A stretch of 64,000 bases of DNA. It comes from Bugula neritina. Taxonomy: Eukaryota > Bryozoa > Gymnolaemata > Cheilostomatida > Bugulidae. Both the position numbers and the translations under genes were made by a program. Where the stretch lies: NCBI GenBank assembly GCA_964035545.1, contig OZ037772.1:496001-560000 (forward strand), written 5' to 3'. This document shows, one piece after another, positions 44,201 to 56,827 of the stretch. The first letter of the stretch is position 1. Every line of letters begins with the position of its first letter. The notes below the pieces were generated by a model. It saw nothing but the letters and a program-made list of their open reading frames with translations. It was not told the origin of the DNA and made no database searches.

Positions 44201-45403
44201 AACATCTGAACTGATTCACATCTGTACAGGGAGAGGACCTCTCCTCATCCTCTCACTTGAAGGTAAATACTCTGTTTATTATAGTAAGTTTAGTTATTTT
44301 ATATATAATTATGTTGTAGTATATAATGTATTTTAATAATCAACAGTAAACAACTTCCACTCATAAGATATATTATGATATTGTTAGTATTTATCAACTC
44401 ACTGATGTTATTTTTAGCTAAAATTTATGTAATAAAGAGTGTAACATGCTGATAATAGATGTTATATTCTTCATCACATGACTTGTAGCTAATAATAATA
44501 TTAGTGAATAATACTGCCTCCCTACAATAAGTTTATTTCCAGCTGCAGTAACATGCAGGATGTAAGCACAGGTAAAAGTGTATATTATATTGTATAGGTT
44601 TAAGGTGTACTCTGTGTAGTGTGCAGTGAGCTCTTAGTAAACTCTCTATTCAGTCTTCCTTTCCAAGGGTTCACCTGGTAGTGTAGAGGATAGGGACTCC
44701 ACACTGCTGAGTGAGTTGGTGCTGTGAGGGGTTCAAACCCACCTATCAGCGTGTCTAGTTAGTATACTATGCAAGTGTTTTACGGTAATTTTAGAGGTGC
44801 TCAGTCTAACAACTGTACAGACTGCCAGCTACACATGAGTTATGAGTTGTAGTTTGGCTTCAGTCTAGTGCTGCTATTGTTTTGGTCATCAGATAATTTA
44901 AATATAAATAATTTGATACTTTTTGACTGCCATTACTGAGACTATTGTAATTTGATGATGGCTGGTAGAGCAGTGTTTGCTGGTGGGACTCAGGTGGCTG
45001 CGGTTGGTTCTTGTCAAGTATTTAATATGTGATAATGTTGGAGTAGCTGCAGTATTATTAGAAGTAGACATGTGGGTGTGTTCTCGCTCAGAGCCACAGG
45101 CTAAGTTTGTGGGTCAAGGTCAATACAGTTGTATAATGAGATACTATTTTCTGCTGTTTGAGTATTTACTTCATGCATGTAACCTGCTTAGTTCCATCTT
45201 TAAAGGCAGTCTGTCTGTTTCTCTCAATACACACCAACTGCTACAATATGATGCTATTATTTACAGGTCAACTGGTGCTTACTGTTCCCAGAGAAAGTCT
45301 TGGTGTGAGTGACTGGGTGTTGGACATCGCTGTGTATAACAGAGACACAGTGTTTCTAGCATGTAGTTATGATGGTCTGAGGAGATACACAATAAAATAC
45401 TAA
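38255..45403 (+). CDS. TRIM-type RING/B-box/coiled-coil/propeller protein (copy B, complete, 622 aa)
   Basis: Exons 38255-38436, 40581-40761, 40959-41148, 42255-42460, 42895-43174, 43570-44262 and 45267-45403 join in frame. The start ATG in AACCAAGATGGC follows a splice acceptor, so a non-coding exon lies upstream. RING zinc ligands are C17, C20, C35, H37, C40, C43, C57 and C60. B-box sites are C95/C98/C108/C116/H119 with H131, and C151/H154/C163/C166/C171/C174. Residues about 186-345 are helical coiled coil and 347-622 the propeller-like end. This layout implies a RING E3 ubiquitin ligase with a C-terminal recognition surface. Compared with copy A, the RING-proximal and coiled-coil exons differ at only about six residues, while exon 43570 differs at about thirty and is six bases longer. 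Membrane or signal segments are absent; cytosolic action is expected. Confidence 0.9.
38744..39251 (+). mobile_element. hAT MITE in TRIM intron 1 (copy B, complete)
   Basis: The ends are CAGTCATTCCTAACC and CTTGGGAACCGCTG, of the same type as the other family members. Flanks TGTTAGAG (38736-38743) and TGTTGGAT (39252-39259) are a decayed 8-bp duplication. It has no coding capacity. Copy A holds the right part at 1-290. Confidence 0.7.
41403..42049 (+). mobile_element. hAT MITE in TRIM intron 3 (copy B, longer form)
   Basis: The ends CAGTGGTGTCCCACC and GGTTGAGAGCCACTG are flanked by CTTTAACT (41395-41402) and CTTTAATT (42050-42057). Extra interior (about 41548-41805) contains text also found, in reverse, in the hAT relic at 33780-34000. 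Confidence 0.85.
44671..44752 (+). repeat. tRNA-derived SINE or tRNA-like relic (copy B)
   Basis: TGGTAGTGTAGAGG is A-box-like and GGTTCAAACCC (44730-44740) is a perfect B box, the internal promoter pair of RNA polymerase III. The spacing of about 50 bases fits a tRNA gene or SINE head, but paired stems could not be closed by eye. Confidence 0.5.
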
Positions 45404-45580
45404 ACTTATCAGCTACACTTTACTAATAATCAGCTCAGTGAGGTACTGAGAGATAAACTAGATAATATTTGTCATCAACATAGTTATATTCATTACAATT
45501 CATCAATACACACACTCTGTAATTATAGTTAGATATGAGATGTTTTACTGTATCAAATATGTGTTGCCAATTTACTATTT

Positions 45581-45586
45581 AATAAA
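45581..45586 (+). terminator. Poly(A) signal AATAAA of TRIM copy B
   Basis: AATAAAGTTTATTTGTTAGC lies about 180 bases past the stop, at the same offset as in copy A. Confidence 0.55.
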
Positions 45587-45837
45587 GTTTATTTGTTAGC
45601 GAAAATATAGTCTGTTTTCATGTCTCATTAGCTTTAGTTCAAGTTGAGTTCGGTTAGTAACAATAATCTATACTGGAGCAGTAACTTTAAATGACTTGTC
45701 TGCGGGAGAATTTATTCACTGAATTGACATGCAGGTGCTTCTGTGTGCACAGACAAGTTGTAATGACTAACAGAAACTTTTTCAGTAGGTTCCAGTTCAT
45801 CTTGAATATAATAGTACAGCTTGTTGTCATTTGGTCT

Positions 45838-46336
45838 CCATAGTATTGATGGTACACTACCTTGTTTTGGCTTCAATAGTATTGATAGTATACTACCTTG
45901 TTTGGCCTCAATAGTATTGATGGTAGACTACCTTGTTTGGCCTCAATAGTATTGATAGTATACTACCTTGTTTGGCCTCAATAGTATTGATGGTAGACTA
46001 CCTTGTTTAGCCTCACTAGTATTGATGGTACACTACCTTGTCTGGCCTTAATATTATAGATGGTACATTACCTTGTTTGGCCTCAATAGTATTGATGGTA
46101 TACTACCTTGTTTGGCCTCAATAGTATTGGTGGTAGACTACCTTGTTTGGCCTCAATAGTATTGATGGTATACTACCTTGTTTGGCCTCAATAGTATTGA
46201 TGGTATACTACTTTGTTTGGCCTCAATAGTGTTGATGGTACACTACCTTGTTTGGCCTCAATAGTATTGATGGTATACTACTTTGTTTGGCCCCAATAGT
46301 ATAGATGGTACACTACCTTGTTTGGCCTCAATAGTC
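45838..46336. repeat. About 35-bp minisatellite, copy B
   Basis: Same unit as 6991-7429, about fourteen units. A leading block of about 70 bp (GATAGTATACTACC...GATGGTAGACTACC) is repeated, showing recent local expansion. Confidence 0.9.
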
Positions 46337-48035
46337 TTGCTAACAGCACAACTTACAAGCTTCAACTAATTTAACTTGTTGAGATTTACATGAATATAAT
46401 ACATATGAAATGTGAAAATAGCATTAAAAGTCAAGCAAGGAATTCACATTTTGACACAATTATATACTTTCACTTGAAGGTAAGCTTGATGAACCAATAT
46501 GAACTGTTCACAGAGTTTACTGTGTAGGATTTGCACCTAGAATATTTAGTTACATCAGAGCTAAGTGAAAAATCTAACAGTTGATTTATTCTGTTGAAAG
46601 TTAATGTGTTGAGTATTGATCTTATTACCCAACTTTACCCGTTTTACTGTAGAGTTTGTTGATGTAAATTCACTTAATTAAACTACCCTCATGCAAGGGG
46701 TGGGGGTGGAATATTATTGTGAATTTATGCTTTACTTGTTATTATAGGGTCTATTTAGGCAAAGCTATTTCACCAGGTTTGTGATTGCTAACACTTTATT
46801 CTATTTATTTCAAGATACTAATAAAACTGTACAACTATCAAAAACACGTTCCATAATAAGAGAGAGAATATACAAGACTTTACAATAACAATTCCAAGTG
46901 CTCTCTGCCTGCTAGTCAAATAGACTAGGGCCCACTACAAGTATTCAGCTCCGCCTACTACTAATTATTAACAGTCACTGATTGGCCATCACGATGGCAC
47001 CATCACACTAGTTGATCTGCATGCTGCAAAATGCATCATGTCCTCTAGTTAAAGTGTGTGCATGGAGTTATCATTTCGATATAATAACATAATATACAAA
47101 ATCTCTGCAATATGCCATCTGGGATATCTGTATGATAAACTTAACTAATCAACTAGCAGCACCTTGGTTATTCAATGAAATTATCAAACTATATTATTTA
47201 ACTGTAACATTATCCTAGTGAAACCTCTTAACTGTTCCTCCTATTCACTAATCACCAAATTATTCTCCTCTACCAAATCAATACATTGTGCAGACTCCAT
47301 ATTTAATCTCCTCTACATACAGTTTATATTCCAGCTATCAGAGTCATGATTCTACATCACATGAATGTTCTCTACTTTAACAAGAGAATAGCCAACTATA
47401 AAAACCTGCTATAGCACACAATATAGCAACCTGTTATAACATGACATACAGTACATCAATATTCATTCACTACACAAAATATCTCAATACACATAACAAC
47501 TGGAGCTGCTGAAGTTCAATGGCTTATACAAGTTGAATTGAACAAAACACTACGTTGTTCTTCAGCATATCAACTAGTATGAGTAGTGTGGAGAGATCTT
47601 TTATATATATAAAAACTTGTGTTTGAAGGAAATATTAAATTATATTATTCCTCTTAGCATCACATGTAGCATGAATATCAACTTATAGTTAGTGAGTTAC
47701 TAGAAGTTTCTTTGTAACGGAAACCAGTCCGGGTTCCCCTGCAGTTCCATCTCAACGAGTCTGGCCTGAGCTGAGGTCACCGCATGATGACATCATTCAC
47801 TAGGTTCTTCTTGGTGTCTGGAAATTTTCCACCAGTTACTCCAGTGACTGAAAATGAAGTACTAATACCAGTGACTCGGTCTCAAACTTACTTACTGAGT
47901 CATTGTGATTATTAGTTGATGACTTAATGTTATAGTTAACTTATAGTCCTACTGACACTAATAGCTAATGTGCCATTCAGTCTCATCTTCATTCTCAGTA
48001 ATTGTAATACTGATATTAAGACTAACTAACGCCTA
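46337..48035. other. Spacer, copy B; no gene recognised
   Basis: Counterpart of 7430-9124, with unusually few differences from it after 46740. No ValRS 3' exons were found. Confidence 0.5.
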
Positions 48036-48062
48036 ATGCTAAGTTCAACTACTAATTATTAC

Positions 48063-48180
48063 ACTACTAGAACTACTACTACTACTAGAAGTAGTAGTTC
48101 TAGTAGTAGTATTAGTGGCGGTAGCGGTAGCAGTAGTAATGGGAGTACTAGTAGTAGTAGTAGTATTAGTAGTAGTATGA
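48063..48180. repeat. (AGT)n trinucleotide repeat, contracted copy B form
   Basis: Shorter and more interrupted version of 9155-9330. Confidence 0.85.
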
Positions 48181-48522
48181 CAGCGCTTCTTCATAGGATC
48201 TGCCAGTCACCCAGTAGTTGTTGTCACTAAACTATGTGAAATATATAGAGGTCAAGAGGTCACCAGACTATCACCAACTTTCCATGTATCGATCTCAGAT
48301 CGATCTCAGCGAGATCGATCCATGGGAAGATGCCAAAGATCGATCTCCGTCGATCTGAGCTGGTCGGTCTGTGGAGCTCGAACTCAGATCAATCTCATGT
48401 CAATAAGACCATGGAAAGACACCAGATCGATCTGAGAAGTAGAAAAAGACTGCGTGCTACAATGTTGTCTGCTAATAAAAATGATAACTTATTGATAATT
48501 ACTAAGCAAAGTATTAAATAAT

Positions 48523-48527
48523 CATGA
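48523..48527. other. Empty target site of the Gmr1-like element
   Basis: TAAATAATCATGATAGCCGCC is continuous here with one CATGA. In copy A the element sits between two CATGA copies. This fixes the element's borders to the base. Confidence 0.93.
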
Positions 48528-48720
48528 TAGCCGCCTTTTCAGATGCCAAAACTTTGACTTTCAGTACAATGATTAAGAAAACTCAATTATATGCAGAAGA
48601 AGGTAAAAAAAAATGGGAGAATTTAAATTGAGTTCAAATGACTATATTAAAACTCAGTTTCATAAGCTATTTCCTTTGTAATTTTAAGCCTAACAGTCCT
48701 GTAAGTTTATTAATAATCTG

Positions 48721-48975
48721 CAAGGGGCACACCCACTCCCGAAAGGGCCACACCCACTCCAGAAAGGGCCACACCCACTCAAGAAAGGGCCACACCTACT
48801 CAAGAAAGGGCCACACCCACTCCAGAAAGGGCCACACCCACTCCAGAAAGGGTCACACCCACTCCAGAAATGGCCACACCCACTCCGGAAAGAGCCACAC
48901 CCACTCTAGAAAGGCCACACCTACTACAGAAAGGGCCACACCCACTTCAGAAAGGGCCACACCCACTTCAGAAAT
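48721..48975. repeat. 21-bp minisatellite, copy B
   Basis: About twelve units of GGGCCACACCCACTCCAGAAA type, two or three more than in copy A; variant order at the right end is conserved. Confidence 0.9.
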
Positions 48976-49271
48976 GGCCACATTAGAGGGAATTCATAGT
49001 TTATCAACATAAACATAGTCTGTGGTAAATATTAGGTCTGTGCTAAACCCACTTGCTTTCTGTAAATAACACCAGACAAAATGAAGAATGACTCATACCT
49101 CAGCCTTAGGTTGCCCCTGGATCTGCACAAAGTAGGCTGGTATTCTGTGCCCCCACCATAGCTGTCTGGAGATACACCAGCCCTTGGAGTTCCTCAGCCA
49201 TTTGTACCAAGTGACTGTGTGATAGTCTGGTATGATCTTTAGCTTGCCTGATTCTACTACCTGCATTATAC

Positions 49272-49495
49272 ATTCTATACTATAGATATACTATGCTATA
49301 GATATACTATGCTATAGATATACTATGCTATAGATATACTATGCTATAGATATACTATGCTATAGATATACTATGCTATAGATATACTATGCTATAGATA
49401 TACTATGCTATAGACATACTATACAGTACTAATATATATACTACACAGTACCAATATATTATACTATACAGCACTAATATATTATATACTATACA
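49272..49495. repeat. 16-bp CTATAGATATACTATG array, copy B
   Basis: About ten clean units and a short TA-rich end lie between ValRS exons 49260 and 49515. Confidence 0.88.
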
Positions 49496-50539
49496 TAATA
49501 TATAATACAAGTACCTCTACAGCCTTGGCTGCCATATCGTCACATGCCACATATCACTGTGGTTTGGGTATCGGCTCAATGATATCTTTAGATCGACTAT
49601 AACACAAGAGAACACAGTGTAGAGGTCATTGTTAACAGACAGACTCACATAGTAACAGTTCAACTCAACAGCATTGTAAAATATAATGGATATGTTAATG
49701 GAGCTATTCTTTAGGAGAACAAGAGAGGACAACTTCTATTACATTGAGATCTGCAGCTATGAGTCATTTTACTTAACTTAATACACAAAGCTATATACCT
49801 TTAGCTTTTAGCTATTGTTCACAGTTGAGCTGCTAATTCAACATTTTAATGTAAGAAACTATACACATTAGCAGCTAAACTGTGAAAAATAGCCAAGAAC
49901 CAGAGATATATGGTGTGTACTAAACTAAGTAAAATGACTCACAAGTAAACATGACCAGGAAAAGTTCAGGATCTAACTGGACGTGTATGAAGAAAATGTA
50001 GAAATCTAACAAGTTGGGATAAAATTGTAGAGAGAAGACGACTCACCTACATACAGGAACTACCATAGGGTTGTCTTCCTTTCCTTTGTATAGCCCCAAG
50101 TCTTCCAACCTTCTCTGAACAGCTTTACAGGCATCAAACCTGCACATGAGACTTACATGAAGTATAAATTGCTAATAGACTCACACCTGTCACCTGCTTA
50201 CAAATGTCACCTGCTCACACCTGTCACCTGTACACACCTGTCACCTGTACACAAATGGTATTAAACCACTAAAACCTATGTAGATCAATATTTTCTTGCT
50301 ATTAAGTTGACTAATTGTGAAACAGCCAAAATAGGAAAATAAGACCTTGTAGTGCAGTGAGCAAGGCAAGTTCAAGCCATACAACTTTAACATGTTGCAT
50401 TACAGAAGAAAGACTTGCTTCATTTTGGTAAATAACTATAAGTAATATTGGGAGTTACGCCACTTATGAGTAACAACATGGAGTTGTGTTTCTTTTCATA
50501 AACGCAAAAAGGTAAAAGTTACTTGTTCCTTCGAGGTAG

Positions 50540-50603
50540 CATATATAATGCAAGGAAAAACCATCTCAACTTAGAAATATGTCACACATTTAGGAGTTAT
50601 GCC
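50540..50603. repeat. Single arm of the copy A palindrome
   Basis: GCATATATAATGCAAGG through TTTAGGAGTTATGC matches the right arm of 15268-15390; the left arm is missing at exactly this point (GAGGTAGCA|TATATAATG). Confidence 0.85.
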
Positions 50604-50804
50604 ACCTCTTTGTCAAAAACACGGAATACTAGATTCACACACCAAACAGTACTCGTTGCTATACGAATAGACTCCAACATAGTTCTCCTTCCGTATCTCA
50701 GTAAGCTGAGGGACCTGAAACCTCAATTCATGACACAGTAGAATTCTTACTATAGCAGAATACCATATTTAACACACGGATCTGTTAAATTATTTTGTCC
50801 CTAC

Positions 50805-51062
50805 ACACAACAGGCTATGAATATACAGGACAACAGGCTATGAATATACAGGACAACGGGCTATGAATATACAGGACAACAGGCTATGAATATACAGGAC
50901 AACAGGCTATGAATATACAGGACAGCAGACTATGAATATACAAGACAACAGACTATGAATAAACAGGACAACAGGCTATGAATATACAGGACAACGGGCT
51001 ATGAATATACAGGACAACGGGCTACGAATATACAGGACAACAGGCTATGAATATACAGGAAA
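50805..51062. repeat. 23-bp minisatellite, copy B
   Basis: About eleven units of CAACAGGCTATGAATATACAGGA type, less than half the copy A number. Confidence 0.92.
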
Positions 51063-53844
51063 CAGAGCACCTGTCCCAAACTCCATCTCCACAAAGTCGT
51101 CAGCCACAATAGGTATTCTCCTGTCAGCAAAAAGATGTCTCGCAAATTTCCCGTCTAAGTGTTCGTATCGGCCGTCTTCAGGGTAGACAGCCACGGCAGT
51201 GTCACCTACAATAGTTACCAGACTTTATAGTCTCTCACAGTATTGAGTATTGATATACAATTATATATTTAGTGAGTCTTTACCAGATCCAACTTCACAG
51301 TCACTATACTCAGAGTACACAACTCCCAGTAAGTTAGTATCAAGCTAATTAACCACTAACCCCCTATTCACACTTACCGTATCGTACGCCGTAACAGCAA
51401 ATATCGGCCATTTTTATGAATGTCTGAGCTTCCTGTCCGGTGTTGCGGTACGGTAGGATCAAGCACTGCTTGATTCAAGTAAGTTGCGGCGGACTCCTAT
51501 TGGACAGAAAAACTTTTGCGTTAATTCATTGGATAAAAATGTCTAATGTAGCGTCATAGATCGTACCTAATAGCGGACTTTGAAAACTTCAACCCGCACC
51601 TTAAACCAAAATGGAATAATAAAATTAAAGAACTTAGGCTATCTCAAGTTCTCCACTACTGCTCCTAAGTGAGAAAGTAAGAATAGTTAGAGAGATCTAC
51701 TGGAGTTATTTCAACTGGCAGCAAGAGTCAGCCATTATTACGTTGCTAAGCAACAAAGCTATTAGTGACATTGATGTCTACTAACTCAACATAGTTTCTA
51801 ATCTAGTTGTGGCCACAATGATTTCTTCGTCAGAGTCTTACACTTTATATGCAAAGGAAAGGAGAACTCCGAACTCCACCTTCTCCTTGTAGCCAGGCAC
51901 AGAGAGCATAGTCCTTCCTGTCAACTCTACTTTGTTTACCTGCAATCAATGATACAACTCTCTCAGACTATACAGGTCAAAGGTTAAACTGTAGTGTGTG
52001 CTTCTGAGTCACTGCGTTCTCATTCTTTTCTATTAGTTCACATTGTGTAAATGGATGCTCGTACGAATGAATATGTGGCTGTGGTCTCATTGATGTATTC
52101 ATTCGAAGATGGTCATAATGTAATATATCAGGCTGTGTCTGAATACTACTATTAGGTTAGTTACCACCAACACACAAGTCTCGCAGTGAATAAACAGTTG
52201 ACGTGCACACAGCCGGGAGTCAGACTGATACTGTACAATATACCTCAATATCAGAGATGGCAGAGTTGAGAGTACAGGACCAGTTGACGAGTCGGTTAGC
52301 TCTGTAGATCACACCTTTCTCGTGCATTCTGATAAACGCTTCGTTCACCGCTTTCAAAGATTTCTAATAAACAATTATATATTAGTCATGTGTCAAGTGT
52401 GAACTGATTGGAAACAAGGCCTCATGATTAACCAATCATAGAGAGGATAACACACTGAGTCAGTAAACAGTCGACACGGCATATAGACTCCACTACTCAA
52501 ACATAATACATGTATAGAGAGGATAACTCCTCACCTCATCCACAGTGAACGTAGTTCTGTCCCAGTCATAAGACCCGCCCACTTTCCTCAACTGATGGTA
52601 GATTCTGTCTCCTTTTCTATAGAAATTATATAATAACACTGACCAATCGTTGTGCTGCAAAACTTAGTTATATTAGCAACTTAAATAATGAGTCCAATGA
52701 TAGAGTGTGATGAAGTAAACCTATATTTAACTTTTTGTATATTCAATTATATATATTAATTTTATCATATTATCATATATATTATATATTATCTTATATC
52801 AAACTGTAGCAACTGCACACCAATAAGATAAAATAAAAACTCAAACCCGAATACTAAGTCGCCATGAAATGCATTTTCAAGATAAAATATTCCCTTACTG
52901 GTTCTTCCAGTCCCACACTCGTCTCACAAACTCATCTCGTCCCAAATCGTGTCGAGTTTTATTCTCTTCTCTAGCGAGTTTTTTCTCGACGACAACTTGA
53001 GTGGCTATTCCTGCATGATCACATCCGGGTACAAACAGTGTCACCTTCCCATTCATCCGGTGCCTGACAAGACAGCAGAACTGACACCTGCAGACACCTG
53101 ACAACACAAGCATATCAGACACCTGTAGATATTCTGGAAATGTGCTGAGAGAAATATCTGTGGTTGAAACAACATCAATATAATAGATGAATGACTTATG
53201 CCAACCGGTACTTAACACAAATTTTATCAGCATTCAAAAAAGAATTAACAGGGGGATGTTCATAGCCTGTCTGTGGAATATGTCAAAGTGACTTGGCAAG
53301 ATGCCGAAATGCCATGTAGTCACCACCAGAGGAATGGTGTCTACTGTTACATGCTATAAGCTACATACACTACCAGTTTAGTGACTAGGTAAGTACGGAG
53401 TTGTCTCATCTATATGAATGAACATCTCACCACCGAACTATCGCATCCTCAACTGCCCCCGTGAGGCCATGTCCTAGGTAAAGAGTCCCGGTCACATTAG
53501 GGGGAGGGATCAGGATGATAAACTTCTCTTCAGGTGTGAGTTTCAGCACATCTCTACCTGTTACAAAGCAACCAATCACATCTCTCTCGGTTACAAAGTA
53601 AAAAGCAACCAATCACAGTACCTGTTACAACAGAGTAACAAATCACACCTCTACGTGTTAGAAGTAACCAATCACACATTATAGACTTTACTATGATGAG
53701 AAGTGTACCTTTGAGATTATACTCAGGTTTGAAAAATCCTTCCTTCTCCCACCAAAAGTACCAGGCAGCTTCCACATAGGACGGGGAGTAAGAATCAGGC
53801 ATGGGACACGTCGTGTCTAGAATAACAGAAAACTATAAAGTATA

Positions 53845-53978
53845 GGGGAGCAGCTGTGGTCTAGGGGTTCGAGCGTTTGTCTAGTGAACACGAAGCCATT
53901 GTTTGACAAAGGCCATTGGTGACGTTAGGAAGAGCATCTAGTCATAATTGCTCCTGTGCCACATCTAAATAAGTCCTT
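53845..53978 (+). repeat. tRNA-derived SINE in ValRS intron (copy B)
   Basis: GCAGCTGTGGTCTAGGGGTTCGAGCG head and TGACGTTAGGAAGAGCATC body; same site as 18828 in copy A, so it predates the duplication. Confidence 0.5.
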
Positions 53979-55446
53979 AGCCTGTTTTAACAAAAATGCT
54001 TTCCACCAGGAGTCTCTCACAAGGTTGGTGACTATACACTGATATCTAGATATACTAAGTTGAGACTTGTCTTCTACTGGTCCATACAGTTCAAATATGA
54101 TAAACGCATGTATAAATACAATAATCTATTCATGGCCCATAGTCTAACCACCAACCAGGACGAATAAATAAGACGGTGGCCTGACACTACTACTACTACA
54201 ACTTATATAACTTATACACAGCAGACTGTTAGGAGTATTTGAATCTGAGGCTATCCAATGTATGAGTAGGGCAGCCCTAAATGTAGGATATTGGAATACC
54301 ATGTCTTATTACTTCAGTCTAAAGCAGTGTTTATACCTTCACGATTTTCAGTCAGAAATTCAGTTTTGCCGAGTTGCATTTCATTGTAAAAGCCAATCAT
54401 CAAAATTTTTGCTTTGTGCATGCTTAATCAAATAATTTTAGAGTAACAATCAAAGGGAATAATAACCCCTTTAGATATGGGGTATTCATGTTTATAATTA
54501 CATCGGCTGTCTTTTTCAATTATCACTTTTATGCTGTCAACTTAATTTATTACGTTTTCAAAGGGCATCAAATAGTGATTAAGCGAGTTATATTTGAGTA
54601 TTACAGAGTGAGCTTCCTTATTATTATCAACAACTTTAAGTAAGACTATAGAGGGGCGGGAAACACTGAACTCCTTTCAGTAAAGATAGAAACGCAACTT
54701 CAGTTCTAACTGCTTACACACATAACTGTGTGTTCACTACCGAGCAGTGTACACTGATAAATCAGTGCTTCAACTGAAACTTGTAAGTAAAGGAATGAAG
54801 AGCTCAATTGAGTATAAAATGTAGAGAATAATTGAACTGAACCTTCCTTATGGCCAACTGGTGTGTCATCGACATACGTTACTACAGCCTTCTCCTTTTT
54901 CTCTTTCACTTTTTTCTAGGAAAAAAAAATCAAATTTGAAGAAAATAAAATGGAAATTGTTAGCTACAGATACAGACAACTTCCAGGTAAAAGTACAACC
55001 ATACAGTCGCAATACGAATATGTAATTCAAGTAACACTTTCATGTAGAAGTACAACCATAAATATGAATAGAAAGTAACAAATATATACATTTAGGAGCA
55101 GTAGTGTAGAAATCGAGATAGCCTAGGTTCTTTAATCTTATTATCAAATTTTGGTTTGGGGTTTGGGTTGAAATTCTTACAAAAACACAACTTCTTATGC
55201 TACATTTCTAATCTAGAACACAGGCTTTCTCAATTTCTCCATTACTGCACCTACCTTAGTATATATAGAACCTGTAACTAACTAAACAGACACCTCAGTA
55301 GTCGTGGCAGACTCTGCCTTCTGTTTAGCCTGCTTAGCTTGAAACTTGGCTAGTTTAGCAGCTTTAGCAGCTTCTTTCTATAACCCTTTCTCAGATTTCA
55401 CCTTGACCTCGCCAGTTGGCGCATCACCAGGGTTCACTTCCGACAT

Positions 55447-56460
55447 GTTCGTTTATTGTGAGACTTTCCTTAAAACACAATCAGCCGGCATGGAACTAAT
55501 AGATATGTCAATACTAAACATACAAACTATTGACCCAGTATAGTTATAGACAGATATCTTAATACCAATAATATAAACTAATGGCTCAGTATTGCCTTAG
55601 TTATGCGTGGGGGTTCAGTGATAAAACGCCTATAAACCACACAGTTCAATAATGAAAGACTGTGACTTTTCACGAACAGACATCTCATCTCTGATTCTAA
55701 TGAAAAATCACGAAATTTTCAGACAAACGATACTGCATTTCAACTTTGTGACTATCACATGATAATAATCATTGTCATTTGAAAGATTCTGCTAAAATCG
55801 AAATGCCAATGTTAATCACAAGGTCAACCATAAATGACTCAGTCTGATGACTGACGGTTATGCTTAATGATTAATTAGTAATATGAATAGATTGCAAGTG
55901 ATCAGCATGATGATGGTGATTATTGCTTTTCACCATCAAAGGTCAAACTTTGTAATTGCAGCTTGAAATGTAAAATTAAAAATATTACTTTTATTTAATT
56001 ATACGAGTATAACTTACTATCATAACAACATTCAACTTTATGTAGTCATTATGAACATGATAATGGTTTACCTTTTACTTTAGATGATAATTATACTATT
56101 CACGATTATCATTATGTCTACCATTATGATTATCTCAACTTTAACTTATCAATTACGATAATTAACCATTTATTTTCAATGATAAAAACTTAAATCATTG
56201 AATGAACACTAAAAGTAATTTAAATTCACACTTTTATTATCATAACTATCAAATTAATATTAATAGGCATATTTGATTTTTAGATTACAATAATAATTAT
56301 CAAATCATGGTATAGAATTAAATATTATAGTTAATATTATTATAAATATAATTAATATAATTGTATTTATTGAAACTAAAATAGTAAGGTAAACTAAATG
56401 AATTATCGACATGAGTGTGAGTATGAGTAGGCCACAACTAGAAGGTGCAGCAGCAATTTG
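55447..56460. other. Spacer upstream of ValRS copy B; no gene
   Basis: Counterpart of 20429-21205. It includes about 260 bp (56080-56340) of AT-rich text missing from A. Confidence 0.45.
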
Positions 56461-56827
56461 AGATCCCCGTTTGCAATACCTCATCAAAGATATAGAACAG
56501 GTGCAAAATAATGCAATCAGATTCATTGCTAAATTGAAAGGCAGAGACAGTATCACTGTGGCACGTGACAAACTAAACCTAGAATCTCTCCCCGACAGAC
56601 GCTTCAAGCTGAGGCACAAGTTACTGTTGCGACTTCTATCTAATGAGGGAAATCAGGCATCTCTAACCAACTCCTATGAACTGATGAACAGTAAAACCTA
56701 AAATACTAGGTTTACTAAGGCATCAAGCAGGGACGATCCTCCAACCATTTTTGCAAAATCAGCAGCCTACTACAGCAGCTTCTTTCCAAAAACAGCCCGA
56801 GAGCTTAAGTCTATGCTAAATAATTAG
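56461..56827 (+). pseudogene. Non-LTR retrotransposon RT C-terminal relic (copy B)
   Basis: Same relic as 21206-21574: QYLIKDIEQVQNNAIRFIAK, a frame break, then AYYSSFFPKTARELKSMLNN and TAG at 56825-56827. The last block is better preserved here than in A. Confidence 0.7.

Larger units (their letters stand above)
49099..55446 (-). pseudogene. VARS1: Valyl-tRNA synthetase, 5'-half pseudogene (copy B)
   Basis: Exons leftward: 55294-55446 (ATG), 54843-54915, 53709-53816, 53431-53557 ([15 protein letters not shown]), 52899-53063, 52535-52616, 52244-52363, 51786-51939, 51071-51205, 50047-50139 (DNPMVVPVC), 49515-49596 and 49099-49260 ([16 protein letters not shown]). Phases are consistent, but three stops lie in frame: TAG at 55378-55380 (codon 23, GAAG-type Lys run), TAA at 51838-51840 (Glu in copy A), and TGA at 49554-49556 where the family has Trp (PQWYV). 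The first His of the HIGH signature is Tyr (TAC, 53478-53480). An exon for about 45 residues between 50140 and 51070 (the ITPAHD region) was not found, nor the 3' half. The 23-bp minisatellite and a SINE sit in its introns. It is more complete than copy A but not translatable. Confidence 0.88.

Noticed and set aside
49554-49556. TGA read as Trp (alternative code) in ValRS copy B
   Set aside because: The same copy also has in-frame TAG and TAA at other sites, and the other genes here end in TAG and TAA and use TGG for Trp, so decay is the simpler reading.
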